A DNA stretch of 64,000 bases from contig NC_082613.1 in NCBI RefSeq assembly GCF_030936135.1, positions 1,302,001 through 1,366,000 of the forward strand, read 5' to 3'. The position numbers were made by a program, and so were the translations under genes. The notes under the pieces were generated by a model. It saw nothing but the letters and a program-made list of their open reading frames with translations, did not search any database and was not told the origin of the DNA. Source of the stretch: Gavia stellata (taxonomy: Eukaryota; Chordata; Aves; Gaviiformes; Gaviidae). Below, one piece after another: positions 1 through 14,000 of the stretch. Every line of letters starts with the position of its first letter. The first letter of the stretch is position 1.

Positions 1-1240
1 CAGGCTGGCTCCGGCCCCTGCCCCAGCTGGGCGCAGCTCCCTGGATGGAGGTTTCCTGCCGGAGCCGATGTGTTCTTGTTTCCGCAGCCCCCCCCAAGCC
101 GGAGGGACCCCGTGGCGAGGGGAAGGTGGCCCAGCAGCGGCCCAGACAGAGTGGAGCCGCACGGCTGCGGCAGTGCTGGGAGCGGAGGTGCTGCGGGGCC
201 CAGGTGCAGCGGGCGAGCGAGCCCGGGGCCACCGAGGCGCCGGCTTCGCTGGCGGCTCCTTGCAGGGCCCAACACGCTTCCTTCCTCCGGCCCGGCCCCG
301 GCTTATCGGCTGGGCAGGGTGAGGGGCGACCCTGCTCTCCCCTCCCCAGGCCTTCCGCTCCCCGCAGCCCCGGCAAAGCTCCTGGCTCGCTGCCGCGCTC
401 CTGCCGCACATAGAGCTGGCACGAGCATCCCCGAGCTCCGCGGGGCAGCACGGAGGCAGGAGGGCGATGCCGGGGCTGGGGGTACCATGTGCAACCGCCG
501 GCCTGTTCCTGCACACTCGGGGGCTCCGGAGGCTGCACGGGAACGGGTGTGAGGCCACGGTGGCATCAGGCTCCCACCACCCGAAGCTGGGGAGGATGCA
601 GCGCCTCACAGGACACGGTGCCAGATGGGAAGGGGTATGTGCCGTCACGCCGTGGCGGTGCGCGGGGCCCCAGCTCGGGGCAGGGTGCTGCACCCCACGG
701 CAGAGCCAGCGTCGTTTTCCACGGGACACTGGAGGCTGGTGAAATCACATCTGGAGTCTAGACTCAGCGACTCCGTGGGCCGGGCCTGGCGGCCGCCCCG
801 TGCCCAGGCCCTGCTGCACACTGTTTGCTTAGCTGGAGGTATTTAATTGGAATTAAAGCGGCCCCTCTTGTTTTTGCGGACAGGGCTGTTGGAAAAGGAG
901 CTGTAAGTCATAGAAAACATCTGTAGGAGACTGCGAAGGGTCATTAGATGGCAGAACGCGAGGCGCCACTTTTAGTGCTCGCAGCCGACGCAGGGAATAA
1001 TGGTTCAATACGGCTTTTGTGGAGGGGCTGCCCAGCCGGCAAACACTTTCTATTTATTCTGGCAGCGGGCATGGCCGGAGGGATGCAGGATCCTCCGCAC
1101 GCCTGCCCCAGGGGTGGGCAGGGAGGACACCGCCGGTGCTGCGGGACATGCGGCAGGCGGCCCCGGTGCAGCTGGAGCTGCCCCTGCCTGTCCCCGCCCC
1201 AGGGGGTGCAGGCTTGTGCCCAGCTCCCTGCAAGGTGGGG
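1..1240. other. Intergenic sequence beyond HM13; no gene seen
   Basis: GC-rich with no convincing splice-linked exon. The open frames here show no recognisable domain. A distinct AT-richer island at about 839-1070 is treated as a possible regulatory element in the findings. In human the next gene on this side is ID1, which would lie outside the window. Confidence 0.5.
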
Positions 1241-1739
1241 GACAGCCCACACTTTATTCACCCCACTCTGGGGCTGGATTTGGGGTCACCCAGCTCTTTC
1301 CCGTGCCCGCTCACCCAGGCCGTGGGGGCTCAGCCGCAGCTCACTGAGCCCCCGAGCAGCCGTGTTCCTGCGCCCCGATCCCCCCTCACCCACCCCACTC
1401 CGGAACCAGACCCCAGCTCGAACCCGGGCAGGCACAGGCCGGGAGTCAGCGACTGCAGCCCTAAATCTGGGTGTCACAGAGTGGGGGGCCAGGCTGAGGC
1501 TGGCTGGGGGAAGGCCGAGTGCCAGGGGAGCGGGAGGGGGAAGGGGACGGTCACTTGGAAACAGCCAGACAACGGCCACGGGCCCCACAGGGAGAACAAG
1601 GCTGCCGGAGAGCCGTGATGCCGATATCCCGGTGCCGGCCAGGCAGCTGAGCAGGGGCTACAGCTGGAGCAGCGGCCAAGGCAAGGGCTGCCGGCGCGGC
1701 CCCAGCACTGCCAGACCAGGACGCCTTCCTTCGACATGG

Positions 1740-1745
1740 TTTAAT
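1740..1745 (-). terminator. HM13: HM13 poly(A) signal (ATTAAA) with two further downstream signals
   Basis: On the minus strand ATTAAA lies about 285 nt past the HM13 stop, inside an AT-rich tract typical of a 3'UTR end. AATAAA signals also occur at 1253-1258 and 1053-1058 (minus strand), so longer 3'UTRs are possible. Which one is used cannot be told from the sequence. Confidence 0.55.
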
Positions 1746-2028
1746 ATGAGAGAAAGCAAATGCACAATACAAAATTTAAAAACCGGCCTGTGGTTTGCCC
1801 CCCACCCGCCTTGTACCCCCGTAGGAGATAAATGGGCAGGGGGGTGGCAGCACGGCCCCGGGGGGCCGGCGGAGGGGGGGCTATGCAGCGTACATCGATA
1901 CCCCACCTGGGTGGCTGCTCCGACACACACAACACGATGCTCTTGCACAACTGTTTCGTCGTCTGTCGCTTGCGGAGGGTCTGGAAGGGCCGCAGCCCAG
2001 CGGCGCCGGGCACAGCCCGCGGGCAAGG

Positions 2029-5000
2029 TCACTTCTCCTTCTTGGCGGCTTCTGTCGTCTCTTCTTTGGAGGCCCCCGGCACCTCCTTGGGGGTAGAGCT
2101 CTCCTCGTAGCTGGGGACGAGAGGGACAAGAGGGAGGATTCAGTGGGGCCGGCCCTTCTCTGGGGACAGACCTGTGCCGGGCAGGGACAGCCCAGCCCGG
2201 GGCCGCAGGCTCGGGGTCTGCCCTGCTGCAGCAGCCGGGTCGTGCCGAGGAGGGGGTGGGCTCCAGCCATCAGCCCCCCAGTGTCGGAAACCCGACGGGG
2301 CAGAGCCCAGGCGGGGAGACGAGCGCTGCGACACCCCCCAGACACCTCCAGCGATGGGGGGACCCAGCCAGGGGCTGGGGCTTCCCCTGGCCGAGCCCTC
2401 AGGCCAGCTCTGTGCCCGGGGGTCTGTCCTGACTCCGGGAGCACCATCGGATATCCTGGACAGCCCCACGCTTCCCACCGCTGCCATGCGAGGGGCCAAG
2501 CGGTGGTGCCTGTGGGGCCGGTTAGCAGGGGGAACTGCAGCAAGACCAACAGCGGCGACCCCCCCCACCCAGGGACTCGCTCCTCCGGCTGCAAACCCCC
2601 CAGCACCGTCCCCGGGGCCCTGGCAAAGGAAAAGGAAACCCAGGAGTGCTGCCTTCCAGCAGGAAGCACGATGAGGGCAAAGATATCAAATCCTCTCCCC
2701 TTTCACAGTCTCCCCTCAAAAGATGGGGAGAGAAGCCGGCCCGCAGCAGCGAGGCGACAGCTACTGCCTCTGCCCGGGGAAAGGGGAGAGCCGGGACCAG
2801 TCCCTACCTGGCCAGAGCGACAGACAGAGAAAGGGCACCGCGTGCGATTGCTACATGGCACTAGGGCTTTGCTGCCGGCGTCGGCGGGGACAGGACAGTT
2901 TCTGCTGCATGGAATCAGCAAGGCTGGCCGGCGAGCCGGACACGGTGGGGAAGTGGGTAAGTCTTGGTGTGTGTGGCAAGATTTCAGCAGAGGATTCATA
3001 GCTGCAGGAGAGAGAGGAAGCAGGAGGGGAAAGGGGGAAGAAGAGGACAGAAAGGAGAGAGGGGGAGAGAGAGAGAAAAAGCAGACGACTTTTGGAGTGA
3101 GACTGCTGCAAACCCACCACCCTGCGCAGGCAGCCTGCTGTTCCCTCCGGCTGCTGGCACCCGCTGGCTCAGGCTGGGGTGGCCCCGGGGCTGTGCTGGC
3201 AGGCTTCTGCCTGTGCTCCCCTCGCCTGCAGACCGCAGGGCAGGGCTGCAGCATGGGAAGAGTGAGGGCTGAGACCCGGGAAGAAGGCAGTTCCCGCTGG
3301 CACGGGTAGAGCCAGGCAGCTGGAACCCATGGGAGAGCAGGCCTGGGCACTGAGAAGGCAGCAGCAGAGCGGCCCAGGGGCTGTGCAGGCAGCAGACCGG
3401 TACGACAGACCCCTTCCTGCCACTCGAGGACAGCGCGTCTGCAGCAGGTGTGAGCGGCTGGACGGGTTCCCCTCTGCTGACAGCGGACAGAGGCCGAGCG
3501 AAGGTTACTGCCTGCCCAGGGAGGCTCGGCAAGGCTGGAAGCTGCAAAACTGATCCCGACGTCACCCACCTCTGCTCCATCAGCACCCCTTCCCCGGGCC
3601 TGCAGCACACATCTGCTCGCTCCCACCCTCCCCGCAGCACCGCCACTCGCCTACTTGCCACTGCATCAGAAACTCGCTGCCCTCTCCCAGGGGCAGCAGC
3701 CGATGGCTGCTGCGAGACACCGTGTGCAGGCAGCCGGTGGGCACAGACCACAGGGGAGCTGCCAGCTCCGGGCTGCGGTCAGCGCAGGGAGGAGCAGGAT
3801 GCACCAAAGCCATGCAGGGGAGCTACATCTGGTGGGATTGCTGCCGTGGGAGCCACTGCACTCCAGGCACGAGGCCCATTGCGTCCCACTTCCTCTGCCT
3901 GCAACTGGAGTGACTGCAAGGGGGTCCGACCCCATGGCCCATCCAGGTTGCAATCGCCCGGCCTCCTGCGCTTGCCCTGGCAACACTCAGCAAACAGCAG
4001 CGGGCAGCGCTTTGCTGCAGGAGCAGCTGGTGCTAATGCTCTGCAGGGGCATTAGCCCCCGTGCCCGGCTGCCAGGCTCCCTGGGGTGCCTTGCTGCCAG
4101 GCAAGCCGGACTCGCAGCTCCTCTCTCCCCAGTTTCCCGGCGCGGGAGGTGGTGCTGCTGTCAGCTGGTGAGTCACGGCACTGGGGAAAGCGGCTGCAGG
4201 ATCCCAGGTGCACAGGAAGGACGATCCCAGGACACTCAGCGCCTGCAGCAGCGATCGTCAGAAGCAAACATCAAAGGACGGGCAGGTGCGGCAGGGCTGG
4301 GGAGCCGGCCCAGCTGACAGCCCGGTGGGAACACACATACCTGCATGTCCCAGGGGAGGGGAAGGACGTGAGGGCAGCCGGCTCCCCGCTGCGCCCCAGT
4401 CGGCTGCTGGTTTCCCTTCTGAGGGGGCTAGGGGCTCGGGCAGGCCCCCGTGGGCAGAGGCACCCCTGGAGCAGGGAGGCTGGGGGGTGCACGGCCCTGC
4501 TTTGGGACAGACGCTCCCCTCCCTCCTCTGCTTCAGCCTTCCTTAAACAAGCAACCACACGGCCACCATCAAGCCTCGAGCACAACTGGCTGAGCACAGT
4601 GGAGAAACAGCTCCCAGGCTGGCCAGGCCATGCTCCACGCGGCTCAGAGGGGACAGTCCCGGCAGGAAACCAAAGGTGCGGGCTGGCAGCGAACAGGCAA
4701 ATGCCTGGAGTGGGGCAGGCTGAGAAGGGCCGGAGCACACCACCACAGCACAGACCCCTTTCTCTGCACTTACAGTCCCCAGGGCAGGGAGACTGCTGCA
4801 AACCAGGATACTTCAACCCGCACGGGGAAGCTGGGATGTGCTCAAACCAGCCCCGGCTGCTCTCGCAGCCGGATCCAGCTCTGTTCTCCCCCACCCACGG
4901 GCCCCGGGACACAATGACCAAGTATCTCAGCACCAGGTGTGCGGTCCCACCCTCCTCTGCCTGCCAGCGCACGGGAAGAGTTTGTCACCGGGGCGTAAAG

Positions 5001-8000
5001 CAATACCAGATACTGCCTGCCTGTTGGTACCGCACCAAAGCTCCCACCCGGCTACGAGGAGGTGGCTGGAGCCAGGGCCGGCGTGTACAAACACAGACCC
5101 ACTCCCTCCACCCATGCATGTGCACGCGCACACCCAGAGCGTGCCCAGATGAACCCGTCCCTCCAGCTGTGCCCAGGCGTGGGAACATCTGCATGCTTCA
5201 CGCGCTCCCGCGCCGCAGGCAAAACAGCTCCGGCCCCAGCTGACGCTCACCTGAACATTTCAGTTACTTCTCCCTTTGCCAAGGCCACAAGAAGCGGGAA
5301 TCCGATGCATGCGGGGACCAGGTACAGAAGAGCAGGCTGTCAGGAAGACAAACAACTGTTAAATCAAACCACAAATCACCCCTCAGGAGGAGCGTGATGC
5401 AAGATGGCTCTGTCTCCTCTGCACTCATATCATCTGTCACAGCGCTGCTCCAGAAAGTGGCTTTGAGAGCCAAGTTACAGCTGCAGCACCACAAAACCCT
5501 CGCCACGAGGTACCAGTGGGCCATGAACACACCGAGGGCCCCCTTGCAGACCAGCTCCAGCACCCACGGCATGTGGGCTCCCAGGGCCCCTTTGCAGCAC
5601 GGCGGGGTGGGTCTTCAGGGGCAGCTTGGGTGTAAAGAGCCACAAAAACACAGGGCAGCCCGGCTGAGGTACTGTTGTTGGAAATGCCGCTGCCTGAACC
5701 AGCCTTGCCCCAAACAGGACTCTGCTCCAGCCAGGCACACAAGCTTTGGGCAGGGAAAGGTACAGGCAGGCACTGGAAAAGCAAAGCCAAAAGGAGGAAC
5801 ATGTCTACTTTTTCCTGGCATGATGCAAGAACCTTGTGGCCAAGCTGGCGTGTCCCCACCTGGGACGTGCGTCTGCGGGAGGCAGCACGGCGGAGCTCAC
5901 CTGGGCGTGCTTGAAGATGTGCATGATGAATATGGTCAGGCCCAGCCCGAAGATGTAGGCCACAAAGCTGGTGTAGAAATACGTGTGCGTGTTCTTCTTC
6001 AAGCTGCAGGGAAAGGGAGCAGAGCCCAGTGACCTCGGGGCTGGGATGCCAGTGGCCAAAACAGAGCTGGCCCAGCATTCTCAGCCACCTTCCACCACGC
6101 TGGGGTGCGGAGAGCTGTGCTCTGCCCGTGCTCTCGGGCCAGCGCAGAGACTGCCACCAGCACAGCCCCCGGTCCCATGGGAGCAACGTGGGACTGGATG
6201 GGGTGACACCCAGGTGAGGGGCTGGGGAAGGGAAGGAGGCACGCGATCCTGCTTCTGGATGGCTCCTGGGGGGCAGGAATCGATGCTGGGACCCAGGGAG
6301 AGGGTCCCACCTTCTCAGGGGAGGCACAGCCGGTCCCTGGCAGCCTGCTCTCAGCACGTGCTGTGCTCTTTTATCACAGGGAAGGCTGCAGAAACTGGGA
6401 TTCCCAGCAGGTGCAGGCAGGATGTGTGTGGAAACACCTGGAAGAGCTGGCACAGACCAGAGGGTCTGTGCAACAGCAGCGGGAGCGGGGCCACACCACC
6501 GCAGTCGCACGAAGCGGCCCATTCCCGGCAGCTGCCCAGCCGGAGACTTTCGGTGTGGGGCAACGGCTGAAAGCTACACCCCGGCGGTAGGTGCAGCTTC
6601 TCTGCATAGGAAGAAGCTGCTTCCTCCAACATGAACAGCAACCCAGAGGCAGTCAGCACTGCCGGGCACCGATTTGCATCCACGCGAGCGCTTCCCAGGT
6701 GCCAGCACCCCTGGCTCTTTCCCACACAGTCACCGCTTCCCCTGGCTGCCACAGCACTGCCCTCTCCTCCTCAGTGCCCGGGAGCTGGTGAGGCTCTGGG
6801 GGGCTGTTACGTGCTGCCCGCCCTGCCGTGCGTACCGCAATGCCCGTGAGCTCAAACAACTCATCCCCAGCACTCAGGACTTACCCAGAAAGCCAGCCCT
6901 GCTTGCGACTGCTCTGCCAAGAGCTTCCCCTTGCACCCCCCTGTCCCAGCCGCTCTCTCGGGTCCCTACGCCAAGCCCCGGAGGGGAGCACACGACCGTG
7001 CTCCTGGCTTCCTCTTCCCCTTTTCCTCTACAAAAGCAGCTCAAATATGCTGCAAGATCCAACCTGCCAGAGACCCTTCCCTGCCGCCCGCTCACCTGAT
7101 GTCAAATCGCAGCAGCAAGGCAATGAAGATCCCTGCGGGGAGAAGGGGACAGTGAGGGGACGGAGGTCGTAGGGAAGGCTGAGGGAGGCAGGGCAGGACC
7201 CGCAGCGGCTCCGGGTGCCGTGCCCGGGCTGACAGTGCCCTCTCGCGGCACAAGGCACCGGGACAGCACCCGGCCCCGGCGGGAGACCCCCGGCCCACAC
7301 AGCCCCCAGCCCCGGCAGGAGGCCCGCCGGGCTCCGGCATGGCCAAAGGCAGAGTGAGGCACCCACTCAGCTGACGGGCGGCCCCGGTCACATCCCCCCT
7401 CTTCTGTCCTTACCTGGAATGACAATGTCTCCCAGGCCCAGCATGGCAAAGTTGTCGGCCTCCAGCCCCTTCTCCAGCAGGTCCTGAGGGAAAACCACTA
7501 TGAAGAGCAGAGAGAGGCACAGTGAGGGGGGAAATGTCTGTGCTGAGCCGACCTCAGCACCACTGTGCCTAGCAAAAAGGGACTGGAGCAGGGCAAGAAC
7601 CCTGTTCCTGCCCTCAGCCCCCTCCTCCCCTGCAGCTCAGCCCGTTCTCCTTCCTGGGAGAACTCTGGGTACCGGGATGGGAAACAGAGGGATGTGGGGC
7701 CAGCCCCACGCGCAAGTTTCAGCCCCAGCTCCCAAGACCCAAACCGTTGCATGCTCCACAACAGCACAAATTCACCTCTCCTGCTGTTTTTTGGGAGAGG
7801 TTGTTTCCGTTTGTTTTGCTTTTGTTGTTGTTTTGTTTGGTTTTGTTTTTTTTTTTTAAATGAGGTGAAAGTGCCTGTCCTGGGGGTGCAGACTAACCCA
7901 GCCAGCTCAGGGGTCTGCAAACCACCCCTCTTCGGAGACCCGGCCTGGCTCCCTGCAGGTCGGCGGCACCATGCAGCAGTCTAAGGGGTCACTAGCAGGA

Positions 8001-11000
8001 AACCTTCCTGCACACATCCCACCTTCTGAGCCATCTCCAGAAGGCGGAGGGGTGCACAGGGCAGCCACCGCAGCAGAACGGACAGCCCCTCCTCCAGCAC
8101 ACAGGGAAGATCTACTCACGTTTTATCGGGGCCTCGAATGATTTGGCAACTGTCACCATCACATTGGTGCCAAAGACCTAGGGGGAAGCAGAGGAGTCCG
8201 GGGTGACTACAGATGCACAGGGACACACGCACGCTCAGTTACAGTGTCACCTCGGGGCCCGGAGCGGCCTCAGTGGCAGAAAATAGCCAAAGAGCCGCTG
8301 AACTGTGGGCAGAGGAGTCCTGCGAGCGAGCCCACCACCTGGGCACAGGACAGCGCTCGAGGAGGTGAGCGCGTCATGGCCATCCTGCTTTCAGAGCAGC
8401 GCCAGGGAGACCGCTCACATCGCAGAGGCGCGGTGCTGCCAACCACCCGGCCTTCCCCAGCACCACCCCTGCGGGTCGGTTCAGCTCTAATTAGACAACT
8501 CAGTGGAAAGTCTGACCACCGCACAGAGTGTCTTCGGAGGGCAGGAGCTCCCAGCACAGAGTCCCAGCCAGCGCCAGGCTGCCGCCCATGAGCTTCCAAC
8601 AGGGACCAGAGCAATTGTCAGATCAGCTGCATTTTGCTCTGAGGTCATTTATTTGTACTACACTGTCAGCTTTAAATACTGGCATCGTTTGGGGAATGGA
8701 TTGTAAACACACAGGTCAACCACCCTTATTTCTGCTCCTTTTCACCTCCAAGCCTTCAGTCTTGGCTATACCAGCAGCAAGCACATAAACCAGGTGCTGG
8801 TTAGCACCAGGTGAGTAAGATCCTGGAGCTAAGGATTAAAGAGAAACCTTAAAGCAAGCATTGGGCATCACATTAACTTCCCATAAGGTGCAGCAAGCTC
8901 TGGGCATTGCCATGGAGTGACAAGACTCCACGCTGGGACCAGGGAAAAGGGTCACATGCAAATTCACCCCAAGACTATACAGGGGGCAATATCATCGCTC
9001 CACTGAGCAGTTCTTCCTCCTTGAAACCCTCCTTGGATCTCACTGTGATTAAATCCGTGCTAAGATCCAAGTGACTGGTCCCTGCAGAGGGGCACAGTAA
9101 GAGGGTCTCCACTTCAGGACGGCCCTTCCATGAGGCTCCAGCAATCCACTGACCTGCTGGGGAAGCCGAGGCGGGAGACAGCCTGCAAGCGGAAAGCAGC
9201 GAGGGTTGCACTCTCACCGTCTCCAAAGCACTGGGAAGACACTCGCACCCCAAGCAGGGCACGAGGCACCGGGTGTGCTAAGCCAGAACGCTGAATCTTC
9301 TCCAGCTGAGAGCAGTGGAGGAAGTGGCACACAGGCTAATGAACCACAGAGCTGAGACTGTTAACAAGCCTATGAAACAGGGGCAGCACCGGCCAAGTAC
9401 AAAATAACACACAGTGGCCCGGCTTAAATAGGGAAGGATTACTCAGGCAGCTGCAGAGCTGCTGGACAGACCTCAAGGTATACAAGGCTCTCAGACATTT
9501 GGAAACCCAGTAATTCAGAAGGTGGAGGCAGCAGGAAGGACTGGGGAATACGGACATTACAGGGAGAAACAGGGGTCCAGGTCCATTGCAGAGATAGTGA
9601 AAGCCTCAAAATGAAGATGTTGGGGTGCTGCTGAGGGAAAGAGACTGGAGGCACTCTGGTGTTTGGTCCTCTGTGCAAGAGAACAGAAGGACACTAACGA
9701 AGCCGGTAGATGACAGAGCTGAGGCACAGCCCATACAAGCAGGATCAGCATACCCCAGAGCAGCCTCATCCTCCAGCCCACCCAGCAGCTCTGTCAGGCA
9801 CTGGGAAGACCTTAGCAGGGAATACAGGTCACCAGAACTGGATATGCCGCACACCCGGGTAGCCCACAACAGCCCTGATGAGATCCCTGCCAGCCCTGGG
9901 CTCTCTAAGCTGGAGGTAAAAAGAATATACATTTGCTGAGCCATGTTCTGCCACTGTTCGATTCTGTCATCATCCCCATCACACCCTCTGGGCTGAGAAA
10001 GTGGAAATCCTGACTGCAAACGTGTGTCCAGCCAGCGTGCTGCCTCCAAAGAGGCATAATGCCACGCACATGCCTTCCGCCAACGGCTGCAACTCGCGTC
10101 TGCCCCGGGGAATGCTCCCGTTTACCCAGAAGACGTCGTAGATGAAGAGGCCCCCAAGCAAGATGCAGCCAGTGCTGACGTTGTTCAAGTGCAGCAGCTC
10201 CACTCCGTTGAGGGAGAACGCCAGCCCAAAGAGATTGTTGGCAATCCAGTGCTGAGAACGACAGGAAAAGGAGATTTGGGTCCCACTGCACGTGCTGAGC
10301 CATGGCCTCAGCCTGCAGAGGCCTCGTGTGGAAAGGGGCCTGGGACTGACCAGCCCAGTCCCTGGCCTCCCCGCAACAGGGCTGTGGCTCACTTACCTTT
10401 CTCAGCAGGTACCAGACCCCCACAACACTGCTCAGGGCCAGGCATACAAGATCCTTGGTGTCAAACTCGTAGTTCACTATTTCTGCAATAAAACAGAGAA
10501 GTCAGATTTTGGGCAGCCCGGGCAGCTCCCCTTCCGGCGCAGGGCAGAGACGAGTGACTTTATAGCTGGGGAGCAACACAGACCACAGCGCCCACATCCC
10601 AAACGAGGGGACTGTACCCACAGAAATGGCTGTGCCCATGGTAAACACGTGCAAACTGCATGCAAGCTGGCCCTGGCAAGCCTGAACTTTCTCCTTCAGC
10701 CAGACTCTGCCACATGGACAGCAACAGCGATCCTTCTGTCAATAAGGAAATTGGATTCAGGCACTGCCTAAGGCAGGGAGAGGCAGATCTCCCTCTTCCT
10801 GCACCAGTTAACTCCTGGTGGTATCACTAGAAAAAGTATTTCCTTACCAGTAAAACCACTGGGCAGGATACTTATGAAAGCATCTTCTACCGGTGCAAAG
10901 ATTTGAATCAGATCAGTTAAGGCAGCACAAAAAAGTCATTATTATGCTACCCAAGGAGCTTAAATAAAGGCAGTGCATTTAACAGCAGCCATAGCTCCCT

Positions 11001-14000
11001 TCCTATAGCACTCTGGGATCTGTTTCTGGGGTTTCGCTGTCAGCCAGAGGCAGCACAGAGGGAGAGCGCCCACCAGCGCAAGAAGATGGACGCGGCAGCC
11101 CCAGCTCAGCAGGGACACACAGGGCTCACGCCGGCTACAGAAGCACAGCGGGGAGCAAGAGGCAAGTCTTTGAGAAGGCTGTTTCAACGGGCTGAAAGTC
11201 AAAACACCAAGCGAGCAAGAAACAGAACGGTAAAGGCCAAAAACATTCAGGCCCCCAGAGAGACCGGTGAGCCAACATACCCTCCTTGCTCTCCCCGGAG
11301 CCCTGGGTGAAGAGGAGCTGGTACTGTTTGTTGGGGAAATTTGCAGGGAAGAATCTGTTCATCATAGGGCTGAAACGAGAGGTGAAGAGAAGGGCAGTTC
11401 GACAGAAACCCCGCAGCACGCGCTGCCCAGCACCTCTGTGTGACAGTGTCACAGCACGGACGTCGGCCCACACCCCCTCCTGAGACAGGGAAACGCCAAG
11501 TTTCGCCACATCAGGGACTGGCAGGAGCCCCAGCTTCAGCCACCAAGCCGCAGACACAGGACCTTGTCCTCCCCAGAGGTCTGATCTGCCCATATGTGAC
11601 AGTCCCCCAAAATACTCTAGCGCAACAGGCACAGACCATCGCCCCCAAGTTAAGAGCCACCCTGACCCCAGCAGGTTCCCTGTGCCGCCCCAGCAGCCCC
11701 CTGGCACTGTACGGATCTGGTAACCCAAAACTGGCTGTGCCACCACCGAACAGCCCTCCTGCAGAGCCGGAAGCGGGGACAAAGCCCTTGCCACAGTGCC
11801 AGTCTAGGGAAAGCATCTGGTCCCCAACACCCTAGAGCTCAGGAAACAGGAAACCAGTTTTACTTTTTCAGTTACTGAAACTGCCTGAGCTTTCAACACC
11901 TTGTGCCAAGCATTGGCATGAGAGGCCGGGGACGTTATTGTGAGCTCCAGCTGCCTGTTTCAGCCGTCCCAGTAAGGGGAACACGGGTGCCGAGGAGCTC
12001 TCCCCTCCTCAGGGCAGCGAGGACTGTGCCAATCCACAGCAGCTCCTCAGGGTGAGCTGGACTTGTCCCATGATGGTGGCCACCCACACCTCCACGAGCT
12101 CTCCCAGTGATGCTGTAGTGGGTACCAGATTGCCAGGACCCCCGAGATTTTGGTGCCCCCCAAGGGGGATTTTGGAGATTTCCCCCACAAGGAAGGGTTC
12201 ACAGCATGCTCTGGGCCCTTCACACTGCCAAGGGACAACACCCTGTGAGCTGGGACTTGGCTCTGCCACGAGGCAATGCTGCTCTAGAAACCCTCCAATC
12301 CTCGACACCCCGCTGCCTCGCAGAGCGGGCAGCCTCGGACACCCCTGCCCCAGTCGCACCCTTCCCTCCGCTGTACCTGATGGTGTGGGACAGGGCTAGG
12401 ATCCCCAGCACGAAGAAATACATGGAAAGCAGAAGATTGATGTACTCTTGAGAGAATATCTGCAAGACAAATCCAGAGAGAGGTCAGTTACCGCAGCGTC
12501 CTCATCTACAGCACGAGGAAGCGCTTCATGTTGCGATCGGCAGCTGCTGTGTCAGTGCTCCAGGGAGACGAGAAGAATAGCTGGAATAACCCAAATTCTT
12601 GCACCGCTGATGTGAAATATGTTGGAAATAGCCGCGTGCTCACAGAACAAGCACAACGGGTTTGCGAGTTGTCGCGCATCCATAGGGCGCTCGGATCAAA
12701 AAATAACTCCTGCTCTGCAGAAGGGAGGATGAAGCTTCCCCGGCACGTCCCCTGCAGAGTGAGCTGGAGCAGGGAGTGAGGGACCGTGCTGCTCCCGGGG
12801 TCTGCCCTGGCAGAGGGGAGCAGCAGCACTCCCACCTCGCTACTGTAGCAGGCCGAGCACGTCCTGCCCTAATTAAATGGGGTATTATTAGAAATTCTAC
12901 CCTCCGACGCACACGCTGCCTTACTGCCAAATCACACCCCTACAGCCCAGCACGGGGGGACTCTGGGGTCCTCCGTGCTCTCCTGGAATAGGGATGCTGG
13001 AATACAAGAGCTCATGGCAGGTTGCAGATATTAAAACAAAGAGCCACCAATCATGCAGCGACTTCAGCAGGGCCACGCTGCACATTCAGTACTTCTTTTC
13101 CTGGTGTCTCCGTCCCAACCAGGAGCAAGAGGCAGAAAAAGCACCTGAGGAGGTGGAGGAGTTCCCTGAGACATGGGCTGCAGGAAAGGGGTGGGCTGCA
13201 GGGGCTCCTTTCAGCAGCCAGAGGGGCCCAGCAGCAGGGTCTGGTGGCTGCTCCATACCCCACCATCAGGAGAGGCTCAGCAGATGCTCAGCTTTACTGC
13301 TGGTGACCTACAAGAGGAGCTGCAGCCCCGGTGAGCACACAGGCTAACGTTCACCCCCGGGAAAGCAGGGCATATTGCTAGGGAGGCCTGATCCTGTCTG
13401 CTGCTGCAGAGCTGACCTCGGTGGTTGCGCAGGCTGCGGCACGCACTCGCCTTCCTGATGCAGCCGCAGCACGGGCTGGCGCCCAGGCCCACGCCGGGGT
13501 AAGGACCTGCACAGTGTGGCTGTCATCCTGCGCGGCAGCTCAATGCAGGGTAGGAGCCCGCAGCGTCAGTCAGCTGCTGTGAGGTAACTGCGATGGGTGG
13601 AGAAGGGACTGTAAACTGAAATATTCCCAACTTTGCACCTTAAACCTCACCTGGCCAGCCAGGAGCACCCTGCCACCTCGCAGGCAGCCCAGGACAGCGG
13701 GGCTGGAAGCTGCCGTGTCAACAGGACTGCTTTGCGCTGGCACCGCGCGGCTCGTCAGGCCCCTCCAGGAGCTCAGCCGCACACCAGACGTGCGTGGGCA
13801 GCCAAAGGTGCTTTAAGCCAAGACACCTTCTCCACACAGGCGAAAGCACCTGCTGCTGGGATCTCCTGTCTGTGACTCAGGAATGGTCATCTAACTCCGC
13901 TTGTTGGCTCTGCACATCTACAAGACTTCACCTGAACACTCAGGGGCTCGCCCGTGAGCTAGCAATCCCCCAGACCTGCAGCCGAGATGGCTTCGGAAGC

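Noticed and set aside
7235-7248. CTCF-like match in an HM13 intron (reverse complement CCGCGAGAGGGCAC)
   Set aside because: One core position disagrees with the consensus and nothing else nearby supports a boundary, so it was not listed as a feature.
9606-10049. 147-codon minus-strand frame inside an HM13 intron
   Set aside because: No recognisable domain, lies wholly inside an intron of the same strand, and no splice-site support for it as an alternative exon.
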